From: Omphiscola glabra
Lineage: Eukaryota; Mollusca; Gastropoda; Lymnaeidae
Assembly (NCBI GenBank): GCA_964017045.1
Contig: OZ024809.1
Location: 8,269,012-8,333,011 of the forward strand
Reading direction: 5' to 3'
DNA length: 64,000 nucleotides
The notes under the pieces were generated by a model, which made no database searches, was not told the origin of the DNA, and saw nothing but the letters and a program-made list of their open reading frames with translations. Shown piece by piece: positions 22,906 through 34,870 of this stretch. The position numbers and the translations under genes were made by a program. The stretch's first letter is position 1; each line of letters begins with the position of its first letter.

Positions 22906-23160
22906 GTTTGATCTACTAATAAATATTCTTTATCAAATTGTTACTTTATGCTGTACTCTGTGCTTTGTTAGGAATTGTGTGTGTGTGGGGGGGGGGGGTT
23001 AATATGGAGATTTGCCTTTTTTAGTGGGGGAATAAAGTCTTGCCCCTCCCCCCACGCCCTGGGTGGCACTTACCCTAGGTACGACAATCTGTTCTTCTGT
23101 TTGTTCTACTCTGTGTTCCACTCTGTGCTCTGCTTTTTATTATGCACTCTTTTATGTTCA
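22905..23160. repeat. Local duplication of 22384-22690
   Basis: The order GTGTTTGATCTACTAATA, ATTCTTTATCAAATTG, TGTTAGGAA, AATATGGAGA/ATATGGAGAG, AGTGGGGGAATAAAGTCT, GGGTGGCACT and GACA(A/C)TCTG occurs in both segments, with indels. It includes a second copy of the hAT-like fragment at 23022-23087. Confidence 0.75.
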
Positions 23161-23894
23161 ATGTTTGTTTTTTTAATAACTGAAGGAAATTAAAAATAAA
23201 TATTTTTTTTTTTTTTAATCTTTGTCAAAATTCCTTCAAACGACATAATGGAAATATTCCTTTTGACCAATAATCGTGACTTGAAATGTATCTTATTGTG
23301 AACGGATTTAACAAAACATTGGATTCTCAAGGTCAGAAATTCCAAAATTAAAAAACAAAACAAAAAAATACTTTTCTTTTTTTAATGCCCCTTACAATAT
23401 AAACTGACTGGACGTGGCTCGTGTAAATTGTGCGCCTTGAGCCAAAAGCTCTTAAGCCGTAAATAATAAATGTCCCCCTTCCTCCATCAGCCGAGCAGAT
23501 GACCTTCATCTTGTTATTGTGACAGAGTTATCAGAATCCAATCCCCCATGTATAATTCACGATGTTTTTGTTATTGTCAAGTACATAAATAGCGGAACAA
23601 GATATTTTTAGGCTGGAAAAAAAGGAAACGACAATTAAACGGACGTTTCGGCCAAATGCCTTCTTCAGCTGACAAGGCAATAATAAAACAAAAATATAAA
23701 TATACAAATGAAACTTATGTTTTAGAATATCTCAATAGTGTCAAAGTAGGTCAAAGTTGAGAACAGGATGCGCTCTTTATTTTTGATAGGAACGGAAGTT
23801 GAGAAACAAAGGCGCATTATAAAAACGGAAGTTTAAGAGAAAGGGGGGGGTGGGGTTTGTGGGTTCCGAAAGTCACGTGACAGCTCTGTGCCTA
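23161..23894. other. Non-repetitive stretch, no gene seen
   Basis: AT-rich sequence. The only structured item is the minus-strand CTGAAGAAGGC...GGCCGAAACGTCC motif at 23642-23673, related to the motif in the satellite. No open frame, splice pattern or RNA gene is recognisable. Confidence 0.5.
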
Positions 23895-25805
23895 GCCCCC
23901 CCCCCCCCACAGCTCTATGCCTAGTAGACCTTTCACTTGCACTATGCTTGATGCCACCCCCCACAGCTCTGTGCCTAGTAGACCTTTCACTTGCACTCTG
24001 ATTGATGCCACCCTCACAGCTCTGTGCCTAGTAGACCTTTCACTTGCACTCTGCTTGATGCCACCCCCCCACAGCTCTGTGCCTAGTAGACCTTTCACTT
24101 GCACTCTGCTTGATGCCACCCCCCACAGCTCTGTGCCTAGTAGACCTTTCACTTGCACTCTGCTTGATGCCACCCCCCACAGCTCTGTGCCTAGTAGACC
24201 TTTCACTTGCACTCTGCTTGATGCCACCCCCCCACAGCTCCGTGCCTAGTAGACCTTTCACTTGCACTCTGCTTGATGCCACCCCCCCCCCAACAGCTCT
24301 GTGCCTAGTAGACCTTTCACTTGCACTCTGCTTGATGCCACCCCCCCACAGCTCTGTGCCTAGTAGACCTTTCACTTGCACTCTGCTTGATGCCACCCCC
24401 CCCCACAGCTCTGTGCCTAGTAGACCTTTCACTTGCACTCTGCTTGATGCCACCCCCCCCCCCCACAGCTCCGTGCCTAGTAGACCTTTCACTTGCATTC
24501 TGCTTGATGCCACCCCCCACAGCTCTGTGCCTAGTAGACCTTTCACTTGCACTCTGCTTGATGCCACCCCCCACAGCTCTGTGCCTAGTAGACCTTTCAC
24601 TTGCACTCTGCTTGATGCCACCCCCCACAGCTCTGTGCCTAGTAGACCTTTCATTTGCACTCTGATTGATGCCACCCTCACAGCTCTGTGCCTAGTAGAC
24701 CTTTCACTTGCACTCTGCTTGATGCCAACCCCCCACAGCTCTGTGCCTAGTAGACCTTTCACTTGCACTCTGCTTGATGCCACCCCCCCCACAGCTCTGT
24801 GCCTAGTAGACCTTTCACTTGCACTCTGCTTGATGCCACCCCCCACAGCTCTGTGCCTAGTAGACCTTTCACTTGCATTCTGCTTGATGCCACCCCCCAC
24901 AGCTCTGTGCGTAGTAGACCTTTCACTTGCACTCTGCTTGATGCCACCCCCCACAGCTCTGTGCCTAGTAGACCTTTCACTTGCACTCTGATTGATGCCA
25001 CCCTCACAGCTCTGTGCCTAGTAGACCTTTCACTTGCACTCTGCTTGATGCCACCCCCCAACAGCTCTGTGCCTAGTAGACCTTTCACTTGCACTCTGCT
25101 TGATGCCAACCCCCACAGCTCTGTGCCTAGTAGACCTTTCACTTGCACTCTGCTTGATGCCACCCCCCCCCCACAGCTCTGTGCCTAGTAGACCTTTCAC
25201 TTGCACTCTGCTTGATGCCACCCCCCCCACAGCTCTGTGCCTAGTAGACCTTTCACTTGCACTCTGCTTGATGCCACCCCCCCCCCCCCACAGCTCCGTG
25301 CCTAGTAGACCTTTCACTTGCACTCTGCTTGATGCCACCCCCCAACAGCTCTGTGCCTAGTAGACCTTTCACTTGCACTCTGCTTGATGCCACCCCCCCC
25401 CACAGCTCTGTGCCTAGTAGACCTTTCACTTGCACTCTGCTTGATGCCACCCCCCCCCACAGCTCCGTGCCTAGTAGACCTTTCACTTGCACTCTGCTTG
25501 ATGCCACCCCCCCCACAGCTCTGTGCCTAGTAGACCTTTCACTTGCACTCTGCTTGATGCCACCCCCCCACAGCTCTGTGCCTAGTAGACCTTTCACTTG
25601 CACTCTGCTTGATGCCACCCCCCCCCCCCCACAGCTCCGTGCCTAGTAGACCTTTCACTTGCACTCTGCTTGATGCCACCCCCACAGCTCTGTGCCTAGT
25701 AGACCTTTCACTTGCACTCTGCTTGATTCCACCCCCCCCCACAGCTCTGTGCCTAGTAGACCTTTCACTTGCACTCTGCTTGATGCCACCCCCCCTCCCC
25801 CCCCC
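23895..25805. repeat. 52-61 bp minisatellite with variable C-tracts, 34 copies
   Basis: Each unit reads CACAGCTCTGTGCCTAGTAG, ACCTTTCACTTGCACTCTGC, TTGATGCCAC and a C-run. I count 34 TGATGCC or equivalent landmarks. The body is almost invariant (a few CTCCGTG, ATTCTGC and CTGATTG variants), while the C-run ranges from about 3 to 12, so unit length varies. Open frames on both strands simply follow the repeat and change frame with the C-run. Confidence 0.97.
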
Positions 25806-25894
25806 CCCAAGAGATGACGTTAGGCCGACACTACTCAACAATTAAAGTTGGACAGCAATTCAGCGAATCTTTAAGAACTCATCAGAGTCAACCG

Positions 25895-27555
25895 TCTTAT
25901 CTGTCCAACCTAAATATCTGAGCTATCTGTCCAAACCAAATATCCGAGCTATCTGTCCAACCTAAATATCTGAGCTATCTGTCCAAACCAAATATCCGAG
26001 CTATCTGTCCAACCTAAATATCCGAGCTATCTGTCCAACCTAAATATCTGAGCTATCTGTCCAAACCAAATATCCGAGCTATCTGTCCAACCCCAAATAT
26101 CTGAGCTATCTGTCCAACCTAAATATCCGAGCTATCTGTCCAACCCCAAATATCTGAGCTATCTGTCCAACCAAAATGCCCTAGCTATCTGTCCAACCTA
26201 AATATCCGAGCTATCTGTCCAAACCAAATATCTGAGCTATCTGTCCAACCCCAAATATCCGAGCTATCTGTCCAACCTAAATATCCGAGCTATCTGTCCA
26301 ACCTAAATATCTGAGCTATCTGTCCAACCCCAAATATCTGAGCTATCTGTCCAACCTAAATATCTGAGCTATCTGTCCAACCCCAAATATCTGAGCTATC
26401 TGTGCAACCTAAATATCCGAGCTATCTGTCCAACCTAAATATCTGAGCTATCTTTTCAACCAAAATACCCTAGCTATCTGTCCAACCTAAATATCCGAGC
26501 TATCCAAACCAAATATCTGAGCTATCTGTCCAACCCCAAATATCCGAGCTATCTGTCCAAACCAAATATCCGAGCTATCTGTCCAAACCAAATATCCGAG
26601 CTATCTGTCCAAACCAAATATCCGAGCTATCTGTCGAAACCAAATATCCGAGCTATCTGTCCAAACCAATTATCCGAGCTATCTGTCCAAACCAAATATC
26701 CGAGCTATCTGTCCAAACCAAATATCTGAGCTATCTGTCCAACCCCAAATATCCGAGCTATCTGTCTAACCTAAATATCCGAGCTATCTGTCCAACCTAA
26801 ATATCCGAGCTATCTGTCCAAACCAAATATCCGAGCTATCTGTCCAAACCAAATATCTGAGCTATCTATCCAAACCAAATATCTGAGCTATCTGTCCAAC
26901 CTAAATATCCGAGCTATCTGTCCAACCTAAATATCCGAGCTATCTGTCCAACCCCAAATATCTGAGCTATCTGTCCAAACCAAATATCCGAGATATCTGT
27001 CCAAACCAATTATCCGAGCTATCTGCCCAAACCAAATATCTGAGCTATCTGTCCAAACCAAATATCCGAGCTATCTGTCCAAACCAAATATCCGAGCTAT
27101 CTGTCCAAAACTAATATCCGAGCTATCTGTCCAAACCAAATATCTGAGCTATCTGTCCAAACCAAATATCCGAGCTATCTGTCCAAACCAAATATCCGAG
27201 CTATCTGTCCAAACCAAATATCCGAGCTATCTGTCCAAACCAAATATCCGAGCTATCTGTCCAAACCAAATATCCGAGCTATCTGTCGAAACCAAATATC
27301 CGAGCTATCTGTCCAAACCAATTATCCGAGCTATCTGTCCAAACCAAATATCCGAGCTATCTGTCCAAACCAAATATCCGAGCTATCTGTCCAAACCAAA
27401 TATCTGAGCTATCTGTCCAAACCAAATATCCGAGCTATCTGTCCAAACCAATTATCCGAGCTATCTGTCCAAACCAAATATCCGAGCTATCTGTCCAAAC
27501 CAAATATCCGAGCTATCTGTCCAAACCAAATATCTGAGCTATCTGTCCAACCCTA
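25895..27555. repeat. 26 bp minisatellite, about 63 copies
   Basis: The unit is GAGCTATCTGTCCAAACCAA plus ATATCC. Sub-types are CCAAACCAAATATC, CCAACCTAAATATC and CCAACCCCAAATATC (27 bp), with C/T at the CCGAG/CTGAG position. The right half is dominated by the AAACCAAATATCCG type, the left half by the AACCTAAATATC type, which suggests two expansion phases. Confidence 0.96.
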
Positions 27556-27653
27556 TTGAACTCAATATTGAACCATACTTTCTTTCAAACATTTAGAATT
27601 ATTTGTAATATACTCTCAATACTAAATTCGCTGATTAGTAAGCAGTCGAAGAG

Positions 27654-28460
27654 TCACACCAGAATATATAAAAAAGATAAGAGAGGTGTACCAATTTCTA
27701 TGTGGCCCAGCCTGTTTATTTGAGAGTAGATTGACACGAATATTTTTGGCTTAAGTAGTGTATTTCCACTCCGACCATCCATCCATCCCTTTTGCGCTAC
27801 AGCCCATGCATGCCTTTTGGCCTGCCTCAGCCCATCCTTCCACTCAGACTTAACTAATGCTTGTCTTTTCCATGCTTGGATTCCCAGCTGTTGTAGATCT
27901 TTTTGGACATCATCCATCCATCTAAGCCTTGTTCTGCCTTTGAGCCTTTTTTCCTCCGGGGTTTTGGTGGTGCACCCTCTTCACTCCTCTGTCATTTGGC
28001 GTTCTTTCTAAGTGTCCTGCCCAGCATAGCCTACCCTTTTTTTTAAATTTATTTCTGCTACTAGCGTGGGATCCTGATATAGACAGTACAATTCCTGGTT
28101 GGTTCGTATTCTTCATCCATATTCATCCTTTGTTGGTTTAAATATTTTCCGTTTTTGTTAGGGTCCAAGTTTCACTTGCATATGTTAAAACTGGTCTGAT
28201 CACAGTTAAATAGTTTTCTTTATTTTTCTTGTTTGTTTTTTTAACTTTTGAATATTTTCTGACTGCTGAAGTATACCCTGTTTCCGGCAGACATTCTTTC
28301 TTTTATTTCTGTAAGTAATTCATTTCTTTAATTTAATAAAGATTCCAGGTATTTGAATTGATTTGCATTTTCAAAAGTCTGGTTTCTAAGTTAATGGTTT
28401 GATCTGTCTGTTTTTCTCTTAACAAGGTCATATATTTTGTATTTTAGTTAACTTCCAGCA
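27654..28460 (-). pseudogene. LINE reverse-transcriptase C-terminal fragment, decayed
   Basis: The minus strand encodes, in broken frames, typical non-LTR retrotransposon blocks: FKYL followed by EIKERMSAGNRVYFSS (about 28360-28260), TVIRPVLTYASETWTLTK (about 28205-28145), LCWAGHLERTPNDRGVK (about 28040-27985), and the C-terminal MDDVQKDLQQLGIQAWKRQA (27917-27850). Stops and frameshifts separate them, so the copy is dead and truncated at its 5' side. The clade cannot be set from this fragment. Confidence 0.82.
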
Positions 28461-28689
28461 CTGCTATATCTGGTTTCCCTTTGTATCATGGTCATTCGTG
28501 CCTTGTTCCTTTCTTCAATGCTTTCTGCCTTCATTATCTTAGGAATGTAATCCGTGCTCAGGTCATTCATAAAAAAATACTTGTATCATAACTTAATTTT
28601 TCACTGAACAATTTTTGTTATAATTGAAAAGAAAAACATAAAAACATGAATTTCAGCCAAGAACTACCCCAGTCAACGCAGGGGGCTTT
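28461..28689. other. AT-rich spacer
   Basis: Possibly more diverged LINE sequence on the minus strand. Nothing distinct is recognisable before the 29 bp array begins. Confidence 0.4.
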
Positions 28690-30460
28690 TGTCTGTAGAA
28701 CTTGTGTCTGTGGATTTAGTCTGTAGAACTTGTGTCTGTGGATTTTGTCTGTAGAACCTGTGTCTGTGGATTTTGTCTGTAGAACTTGTGTCTGTGGATT
28801 TTGTCTGTAGCACTTGTGTCTGGGGACTTTTGTCTGTAAGGCGCTTGTGTCTGGGGACTTTTGTCTGTAGCGCTTGTGTCTGGGGACTTTTGTCTGTAGC
28901 GCTTGTGTCTGGGGACTTTTGTCTGTAGCGCTTGTGTCTGGCTACTTTTGTCTGTAGCGCTTGTGTCTGGCTACTTTTGTCTGTAGCGCTTGTGTCTGGC
29001 TACTTTTGTCTGTAGCACTTGTGTCTGGGGACTTTTGTCTGTAGCACTTGTGTCTGGCTTTTTTTGGCTGTAGCGCTTGTGTCTGGCTACTTTTGTCTGT
29101 AGCGCTTGTGTCTGGCTACTTTTGTCTGTAGCGCTTGTGTCTGGCTACTTTTGTCTGTAGCGCTTGTGTCTGGCTACTTTTGTCTGTAGCGCTTGTGTCT
29201 GGCTACTTTTGTCTGTAGCACTTGTGTCTGGATACTTTTGTCTGTAGCGCTTGTGTCTGGGGACTTTTGTCTGTAGCACTTGTGTCTGGCTACTTTTGTC
29301 TGTAGCGCTTGTGTCTGGCTACTTTTGTCTGTAGCGCTTGTGTCTGGCTACTTTTGTCTGTAGCGCTTGTGTCTGGCTACTTTTGTCTGTAGCGCTTGTG
29401 TCTGGCTACTTTTGTCTGTAGCACTTGTGTCTGGCTACTTTTGTCTGTAGCGCTTGTGTCTGGCTACTTTTGTCTGTATCACATGTGTCTGGCTACTTTT
29501 GTCTGTAGCGCTTGTGTCTGGGGACTTTTGTCTGTAGCGCTTGTGTCTTTGGACTTTTGTCTGTAGCGCTTGTGTCTGTGGACTTTTGTCTGTAGCACTT
29601 GTGTCTGGGGACTTTTGTCTGTAGCGCTTGTGTCTGGCTACTTTTGTCTGTAGCACTTGTGTCTGGCTACTTTTGTCTGTAGCGCTTGTGTCTGGCTACT
29701 TTTGTCTGTAGCGCTTGTGTCTGGCTACTTTTGTCTGTAGCGCTTGTGTCTGGCTACTTTTGTCTGTAGCGCTTGTGTCTGGCTACTTTTGTCTGTAGCA
29801 CTTGTGTCTGGATACTTTTGTCTGTAGCGCTTGTGTCTGGGGACTTTTGTTTATAGCACTTGTGTCTGGCTACTTTTGTCTGTAGCGCTTGTGTCTGGCT
29901 ACTTTTGTCTGTAGCGCTTGTGTCTGGCTACTTTTGTCTGTAGCGCTTGTGTCTGGCTACTTTTGTCTGTAGCGCTTGTGTCTGGCTACTTTTGTCTGTA
30001 GCGCTTGTGTCTGGCTACTTTTGTCTGTAGCACTTGTGTCTGGCTACTTTTGTCTGTAGCGCTTGTGTCTGGCTACTTTTGTCTGTATCACTTGTGTCTG
30101 GCTACTTTTGTCTGTAGCGCTTGTGTCTGGGGACTTTTGTCTGTAGCGCTTGTGTCTTTGGACTTTTGTCTGTAGCGCTTGTGTCTGTGGACTTTTGTCT
30201 GTAGCACTTGTGTCTGGGGACTTTTGTCTGTAGCGCTTGTGTCTGGCTACTTTTGTCTGTAGCACTTGTGTCTGGCTACTTTTGTCTGTAGCGCTTGTGT
30301 CTGGCTACTTTTGTCTGTAGCGCTTGTGTCTGGCTACTTTTGTCTGTAGCGCTTGTGTCTGGCTTCTTTTGTCTGTAGCACTTGTGTCTGGCTACTTTTG
30401 TCTGTAGCGCTTGTGTCTGGCTACTTTTGTCTGTAGCGCTTGTGTCTGGGGACTTTTTGT
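28690..30460. repeat. 29 bp minisatellite, about 60 copies, with higher-order duplication
   Basis: CTACTTTTGTCTGTAGCGCT followed by TGTGTCTGG recurs at 29 bp spacing (for example 29102 and 29131). Variants GCAC/GCGC, GGGGAC/GGCTAC and TATCAC mark individual units. The same succession of variants occurs at 29220-29660 and again about 580-609 bp later, so a block of 20-21 units was duplicated. The left edge (28690-28800) carries the divergent GTGGATTTTGTC type. Confidence 0.96.
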
Positions 30461-30524
30461 CTCAAATGTTATTGTCAAGGGGCTTTTGTCGAAGGAGGTC
30501 TTTAATTTGTGCAAGCGTCTGGGG

Positions 30525-30635
30525 TGTCTTGTGTGGGGGGTTTCTTTTGTGTGGGGTGTCTTGTGTGGGGGGTTTCTTTTGTGTGGGGTGTCTTGTGTGG
30601 GGGGTTTCTTTTGTGTGGGGTGTCTTGTCGAGCAT
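30525..30635. repeat. 32 bp repeat, about 3.5 copies
   Basis: TTTCTTTTGTGTGGGGTGTC recurs at 30541, 30573 and 30605 (32 bp spacing), followed by TTGTGTGGGGGG. Confidence 0.9.
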
Positions 30636-30787
30636 CTGTTTTAAAGTACTAAAGTATAAATTTTAAAAATGAAACGTTTGGTTTGTATCAATGTATCTTG
30701 TTAGACAATTATGTGAAACTAACAAACAAAGACAACAACTAACCTTTGCAAAGTTAGTCGTTGTCTAACATGTTTATCATCACCTGA

Positions 30788-31000
30788 GTGGCCGTCGGCG
30801 AAGTGGCTGTCGGCGAAGTGGCTGTCGGCGAAATGGCTGTCGGCGAAGTGGCTGTCGGTGAAATGGCTGTCGGCGAAGTGGCTGTCGGTGAAATGGCTGT
30901 CGGCGAAGTGGCTGTCGGTGAAATTGCTGTCGGCGAAGTAGCTGTCGGTGAAATGGCTGTCGTCGAAGTGGGTGTCGGTGAAATGACCCGGAGGCAAAAC
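30788..31000. repeat. 15 bp minisatellite (dimer 30 bp)
   Basis: GGCGAAGTGGCTGTC alternates with GGTGAAATGGCTGTC, about 14 monomers. Because 15 is a multiple of three, AVGEVAVGEM-like frames are open on the plus strand; no start context or flanking coding sequence supports a gene. Confidence 0.92.
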
Positions 31001-31029
31001 GGAGGTGGCGTTGTGGCGTCAGTGAAATA

Positions 31030-31790
31030 AATGTCAGCGGCGAATCGCCATAGAAACGTTCATTCGGAAGTTGCGACATCAATAAATAAGAACTTTTACG
31101 GAAAAATATTTAAAATCTTCAAATTTTTTTACGGCCAAAATTATCTTTGACTGACATTTCTTAATCTGGAATGGGTGGTGGGGGACAATTTTGGGAGTTC
31201 GCCCCGGCTGGAATTTAGTTAAAGTCCAAAATAAATACCTGAGCTATTCAATGCAAGTGAAACTTGGTCATTCACAAAGTAAAAAAAAACAACCCGAGTA
31301 TCTACTCAACACATGGGTGTAGATATCCCCCAAAGAATGTATATAATTCATCTTTAGACAAACTAAGAGATAAATCCAGTGCATAAGCAAAGAATTAAGT
31401 CAATTTACAAACCAAAAGAGATGTATCAATCGTTTGTAGACCCACCCAAGTCACAACAATTTTTAAAAAGGCAGACATAGCTGGACAGGACGCATAGACA
31501 GGGCCGTTGACGTCATATACCCCGTGATATTAAGACACGACATTGTCAAACCGGTTCTTACTGGTCATATAGACGGGACACGTTATGGTCATACTGGGTC
31601 TTACTGGTCATGATGGAAATTGAGAACTATAAATAGACACAGCCTGGCGATATCAATATTGTATAATTTAATAATATTATAAGAAAAACATCCCACACCG
31701 CGGGACCTTGGGCAGTCTCCCTGATCGCCACCTCCTAGCCCCGGCTCTGACCTTGAGAGGATGCCAGATTGTAGAGCAGCAAACTGATAT
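31030..31790. other. Non-repetitive stretch, no gene seen
   Basis: Contains only weak short repeats (GGTTCTTACTGGTCAT and GGTCTTACTGGTCATG near 31550-31610). No protein family is recognised. Confidence 0.45.
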
Positions 31791-31794
31791 ACAG

Positions 31795-32035
31795 GAAGAA
31801 ACATAAGGGCAGACGGCTCACCGGTCGACCAAGAATGAGATGGGTCGACACTGTAGAGAAGGACTTACACCAGATGGGGCTTCGCGCATGGAGGCGAAAA
31901 GCCATGGGCATGGGTCGATCTGAAAGGAAGGATTTGGTGGAGCAGGCCAGGGCCCTACGTGCCATTGATGATGATCCGTCAAACCTCCCTCCCCCCCCCC
32001 CCCAAAAAAAAACAACAACAACAACAAAAAACAAC
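31795..32035 (+). pseudogene. LINE C-terminal end plus A-rich tail
   Basis: The plus strand encodes GRRLTGRPRMRWVDTVEKDL followed by HQMGLRAWRRKA and RKDLVEQARALRAI, the stereotyped C-terminus of non-LTR retrotransposon polyproteins and a paralogue of the fragment at 27654. A C-run and an A-rich (AAC)n tail follow at 31990-32035, as at a LINE 3' end. Upstream reverse transcriptase is missing, consistent with 5' truncation. Confidence 0.78.
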
Positions 32036-32181
32036 GTATGATCGTATAATATTCCACACTCACCCTCCCAAATCTCCCCACAGCTAGCTGGTAACTTGTA
32101 CAACCTCCCATCACCAAACTGTCAAATCGCAATGTCCCTATCACATTCTTACAAGAATAATGAACAACCTAATGGTGTTCG

Positions 32182-32560
32182 CCAGCTCTCTAGCCACGAA
32201 CAACTTATAAGGAGTTCAGAAAGTGAGGCCAGCTCTCTAGCCACGAACAACTTATACAGAGTTCAGAAAGTGAGGCCATCTCTCTAGCCACGAACAACTT
32301 ATACAGAGTTCAGAAAGTGAGGCCAGCTCTCTAGCCACGAACAACTTATACAGAGTTCAGAAAGTGAGGCCATCTCTCTAGCCACGAACAACTTATACAG
32401 AGTTCAGAAAGTGAGGCCAGCTCTCTAGCCACGAACAACTTATACAGAGTTCAGAAAGTGAAGCCATCTCTCTAGCCACGAACAACTTATACAGAGTTCA
32501 GAAAGTGAGGCCAGCTCTCTAGCCACGAACAACTACTAAGGAGTTCAGAAAGTGAGATAG
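32182..32560. repeat. 47 bp minisatellite, about 8 copies, dimeric
   Basis: TAGCCACGAACAACTTATAC, AGAGTTCAGAAAGTGAGGCC and (A)GCTCTC/(A)TCTCTC recur at 47 bp spacing (32193, 32240 and onward). GCCAGC and GCCATC units largely alternate, indicating a 94 bp higher-order dimer. Confidence 0.94.
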
Positions 32561-32734
32561 AGAGACGTAGCCACTGTTTAGACATATATATATGTTCTTT
32601 AGTACGTTTAAACTTTGACTTAAAATAATTGTCAAGTTTCGATACACTTGTGCCACCAAGTCCGAAATGCAATTGTTATAAAAGCCCTCATCATAATTAA
32701 GTTAACTAACACCTCTTTAACCAACTGAACCTAG

Positions 32735-33284
32735 GGGTCGTTCACAAATTACGTCACGCTCGGAAAAAAAAAAGGGGGGGGGGGGGAATTTGTGACACTT
32801 TGTGACAGGGGGGGGGGGGTCAAATTGTTTTTGACGTCACGCTTTTTTTTTTTTAAATCTAAAATTTTTTAATTTTGAAAAATCTTTATTCAATTAATTT
32901 TTAAAACATTAATTTGAGGTCGAAATTGCCTCAGAACGGTGAAACTCAGTCGCGCACATTGTCTGGACATATCGAAAAAATGACACAAAAACTGTTGAGG
33001 CCATTTTACATTCGGCTCGAGGACTTCGTTGTTTAGCGTTTTACGTCACAGTTTTCTAATACTACTATATCTTAATACATTATGGGAAAATGTTAAATGA
33101 TAAAATAAAATCTTCGTTTAGTTATAATAATTTTATGTATGTTTTGAATTATTTTAGGTGTGACGTGACACTAAGAGGTTGGGGGGGGGGGGGGGTTAAA
33201 GAATGTGTGACACTTTGTGACAGAAAAAGGGGGGGGGGTCCTAAAAATGTCATTTTTGGCGAGACTTAATTTGCAAAAGACCCC
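32735..33284. mobile_element. 550 bp long-TIR miniature element, copy 2
   Basis: Starts GGGTCGTTCACAAATTACGT and shares the interior order of copy 1 (AACATTAATTTGAGGTCGAA, CATTTTACATTCGGCTCG, TTAGGTGTGACGTGACACTA). The right terminus (AATTTGCAAAAGACCCCC) has diverged from the left one. The A/G-run next to each end is longer than in copy 1. No transposase is present. Confidence 0.8.
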
Positions 33285-33487
33285 CAAATTAACGACAAAT
33301 ACAACTCTGAGCAGTACTCGTTTAGAGTACGTGTTCAAATTTATCTTCAGACTCGTATGTGAGTTCAGGATGTTTCTAATGCATGTGTTTGTTCCACTAA
33401 AGACTAGAGTCGGTGACTGACGACGCGCCATCATTCAGGGAAAAAACAAGCAATAAATAAAAAAACATGTGCTGCTGGGGACGGTTA

Positions 33488-33728
33488 CCGGAAATTTGAT
33501 CGAAAGAAATTTCGTCGACGGAAAATTGATCGACGGAAATTTGATCGAACGGAAATTTAGTCGAATCTTTTTTTCAGTTCAGACGTTAAAATTTTCGTCA
33601 AATTTCTTCTTGAACGCACGATACTATATAGTAAAACAAAATAATGCGTTCAAAAAGAAATTTGGCGCACAATTTTAACGTATAAACTAAAAAAAAATTC
33701 GACCAAATTTCCGTTCGATCAAATCCCA
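33488..33728. mobile_element. Foldback element, copy 1 (right side truncated)
   Basis: The left end CCGGAAATTTGATCGAAAGA, then AATTTCGTCGACGGAAAATT, is near-identical to the complete copy at 39677-39966. The interior GTTCAAAAAGAAATTTGG and AATTTTAACGTATAAACT blocks are also shared. The right inverted repeat stops early, near 33728, so the copy lacks its terminal 50 bp. Confidence 0.82.
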
Positions 33729-33775
33729 ATCTCGAAAATTGACAAACATTCTTGTTTTGTTTGTATCTTTCCTTT

Positions 33776-34170
33776 ACACTGAACATAAAGTTATAAATTT
33801 ACATAGAACATAAAGTTCCACATTTACATAGAACATAAAGTTCTACATTTACATAGAACATAAAGTTCTACATTTACATAGAACATAAAGCTCTACATTT
33901 ACATAGAACATAAAGTTCTACATTTACATAGAACACAAAGCTCTACATTTACATAGAACATAAAGTTCTACAATTACATAGAACGTAAAGCTCTACATTT
34001 ACATAGAACATAAAGTTCTACATTTACATAGAACATAAAGCTCTACATTTACATAGAACATAAAGCTCTACATTTACATTGAACATGAAGTTCTACATTT
34101 GCATAGAACATAAAGTTCTACAATTACATTGAACATAAAGTTATACATTTACATTGAATATAAATTTCGA
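33776..34170. repeat. 25 bp minisatellite, about 16 copies
   Basis: ACATAGAACATAAAGTTCTA plus CATTT repeats with 25 bp spacing. TTCTAC and CTCTAC variants are interspersed, with edge copies carrying TTGAAC. Confidence 0.94.
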
Positions 34171-34199
34171 CGAATGAAAGTTCGTATTTGAAGTCATTT

Positions 34200-34870
34200 G
34201 ATGTATGGTAAAATTAGAAGCATGATAATATTAGAAGTATGGTAACATTAGAAGAATGATGAAATTAGAAGTAGAAGTATGGTAAAATTAGAAGCATGAT
34301 AATATTAGAAGTATGGTACAATTAGAAGAATTATGAAATTAGAAGTTGAAGTATGGTAAAATTAGAAGCATGATAATATTAGAAGTATGGTACAATTAGA
34401 AGAATGATGAAATTAGAAGTAGAAGTATTGTAAAATTAGAAGCATGATGAAATTAGAAGTAGAAGTATGGTAAAAATAGAAGAATTATGAAATTAGAAGT
34501 TGAAGTATAGTAAAATTAGAAGCATGATAATATTAGAAGTATGGTAAAATTAGAAGAATGGTGAAATTAGAAGTAGAAGTATGGTAAAATTAGAAGCATG
34601 ATAATATTAGAAGTATGGTACAATTAGAAGAATGATGAAATTAGAAGTAGAAGTATGGTAAAATTAGAAGCATGATAATATTAGAAGTATGGTAAAATTA
34701 GAAGAATGATGAAATTAGAAGTAGAAGTTTTTTAGTATGGTCAATGTAAAATTAGAAGCATGATAAAACTAGAAGTAGGGTAAAATTATAAGCATGATAA
34801 AATACGAAGTATGTTAAAATTAGAAGCATGATAAAATAAGAAGTATGGTAAAATTAGAAGCATGATTTCA
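34200..34870. repeat. AT-rich minisatellite with compound 70-80 bp units
   Basis: Short modules AGAAGTATGGTAAAATT, AGAAGCATGATAATATT, AGAAGAATGATGAAATT and AGAAGT recur in a fixed order, making larger units of roughly 70-80 bp. The right edge (34740-34870) is decayed. Confidence 0.9.

Noticed and set aside
25895..27555. CRISPR-like regular repeats
   Set aside because: Units follow each other directly without unique spacers, and the context is eukaryotic.
30780..31040. AVGEVAVGEM low-complexity protein
   Set aside because: A 15 bp minisatellite artefact, equally open on the opposite strand.
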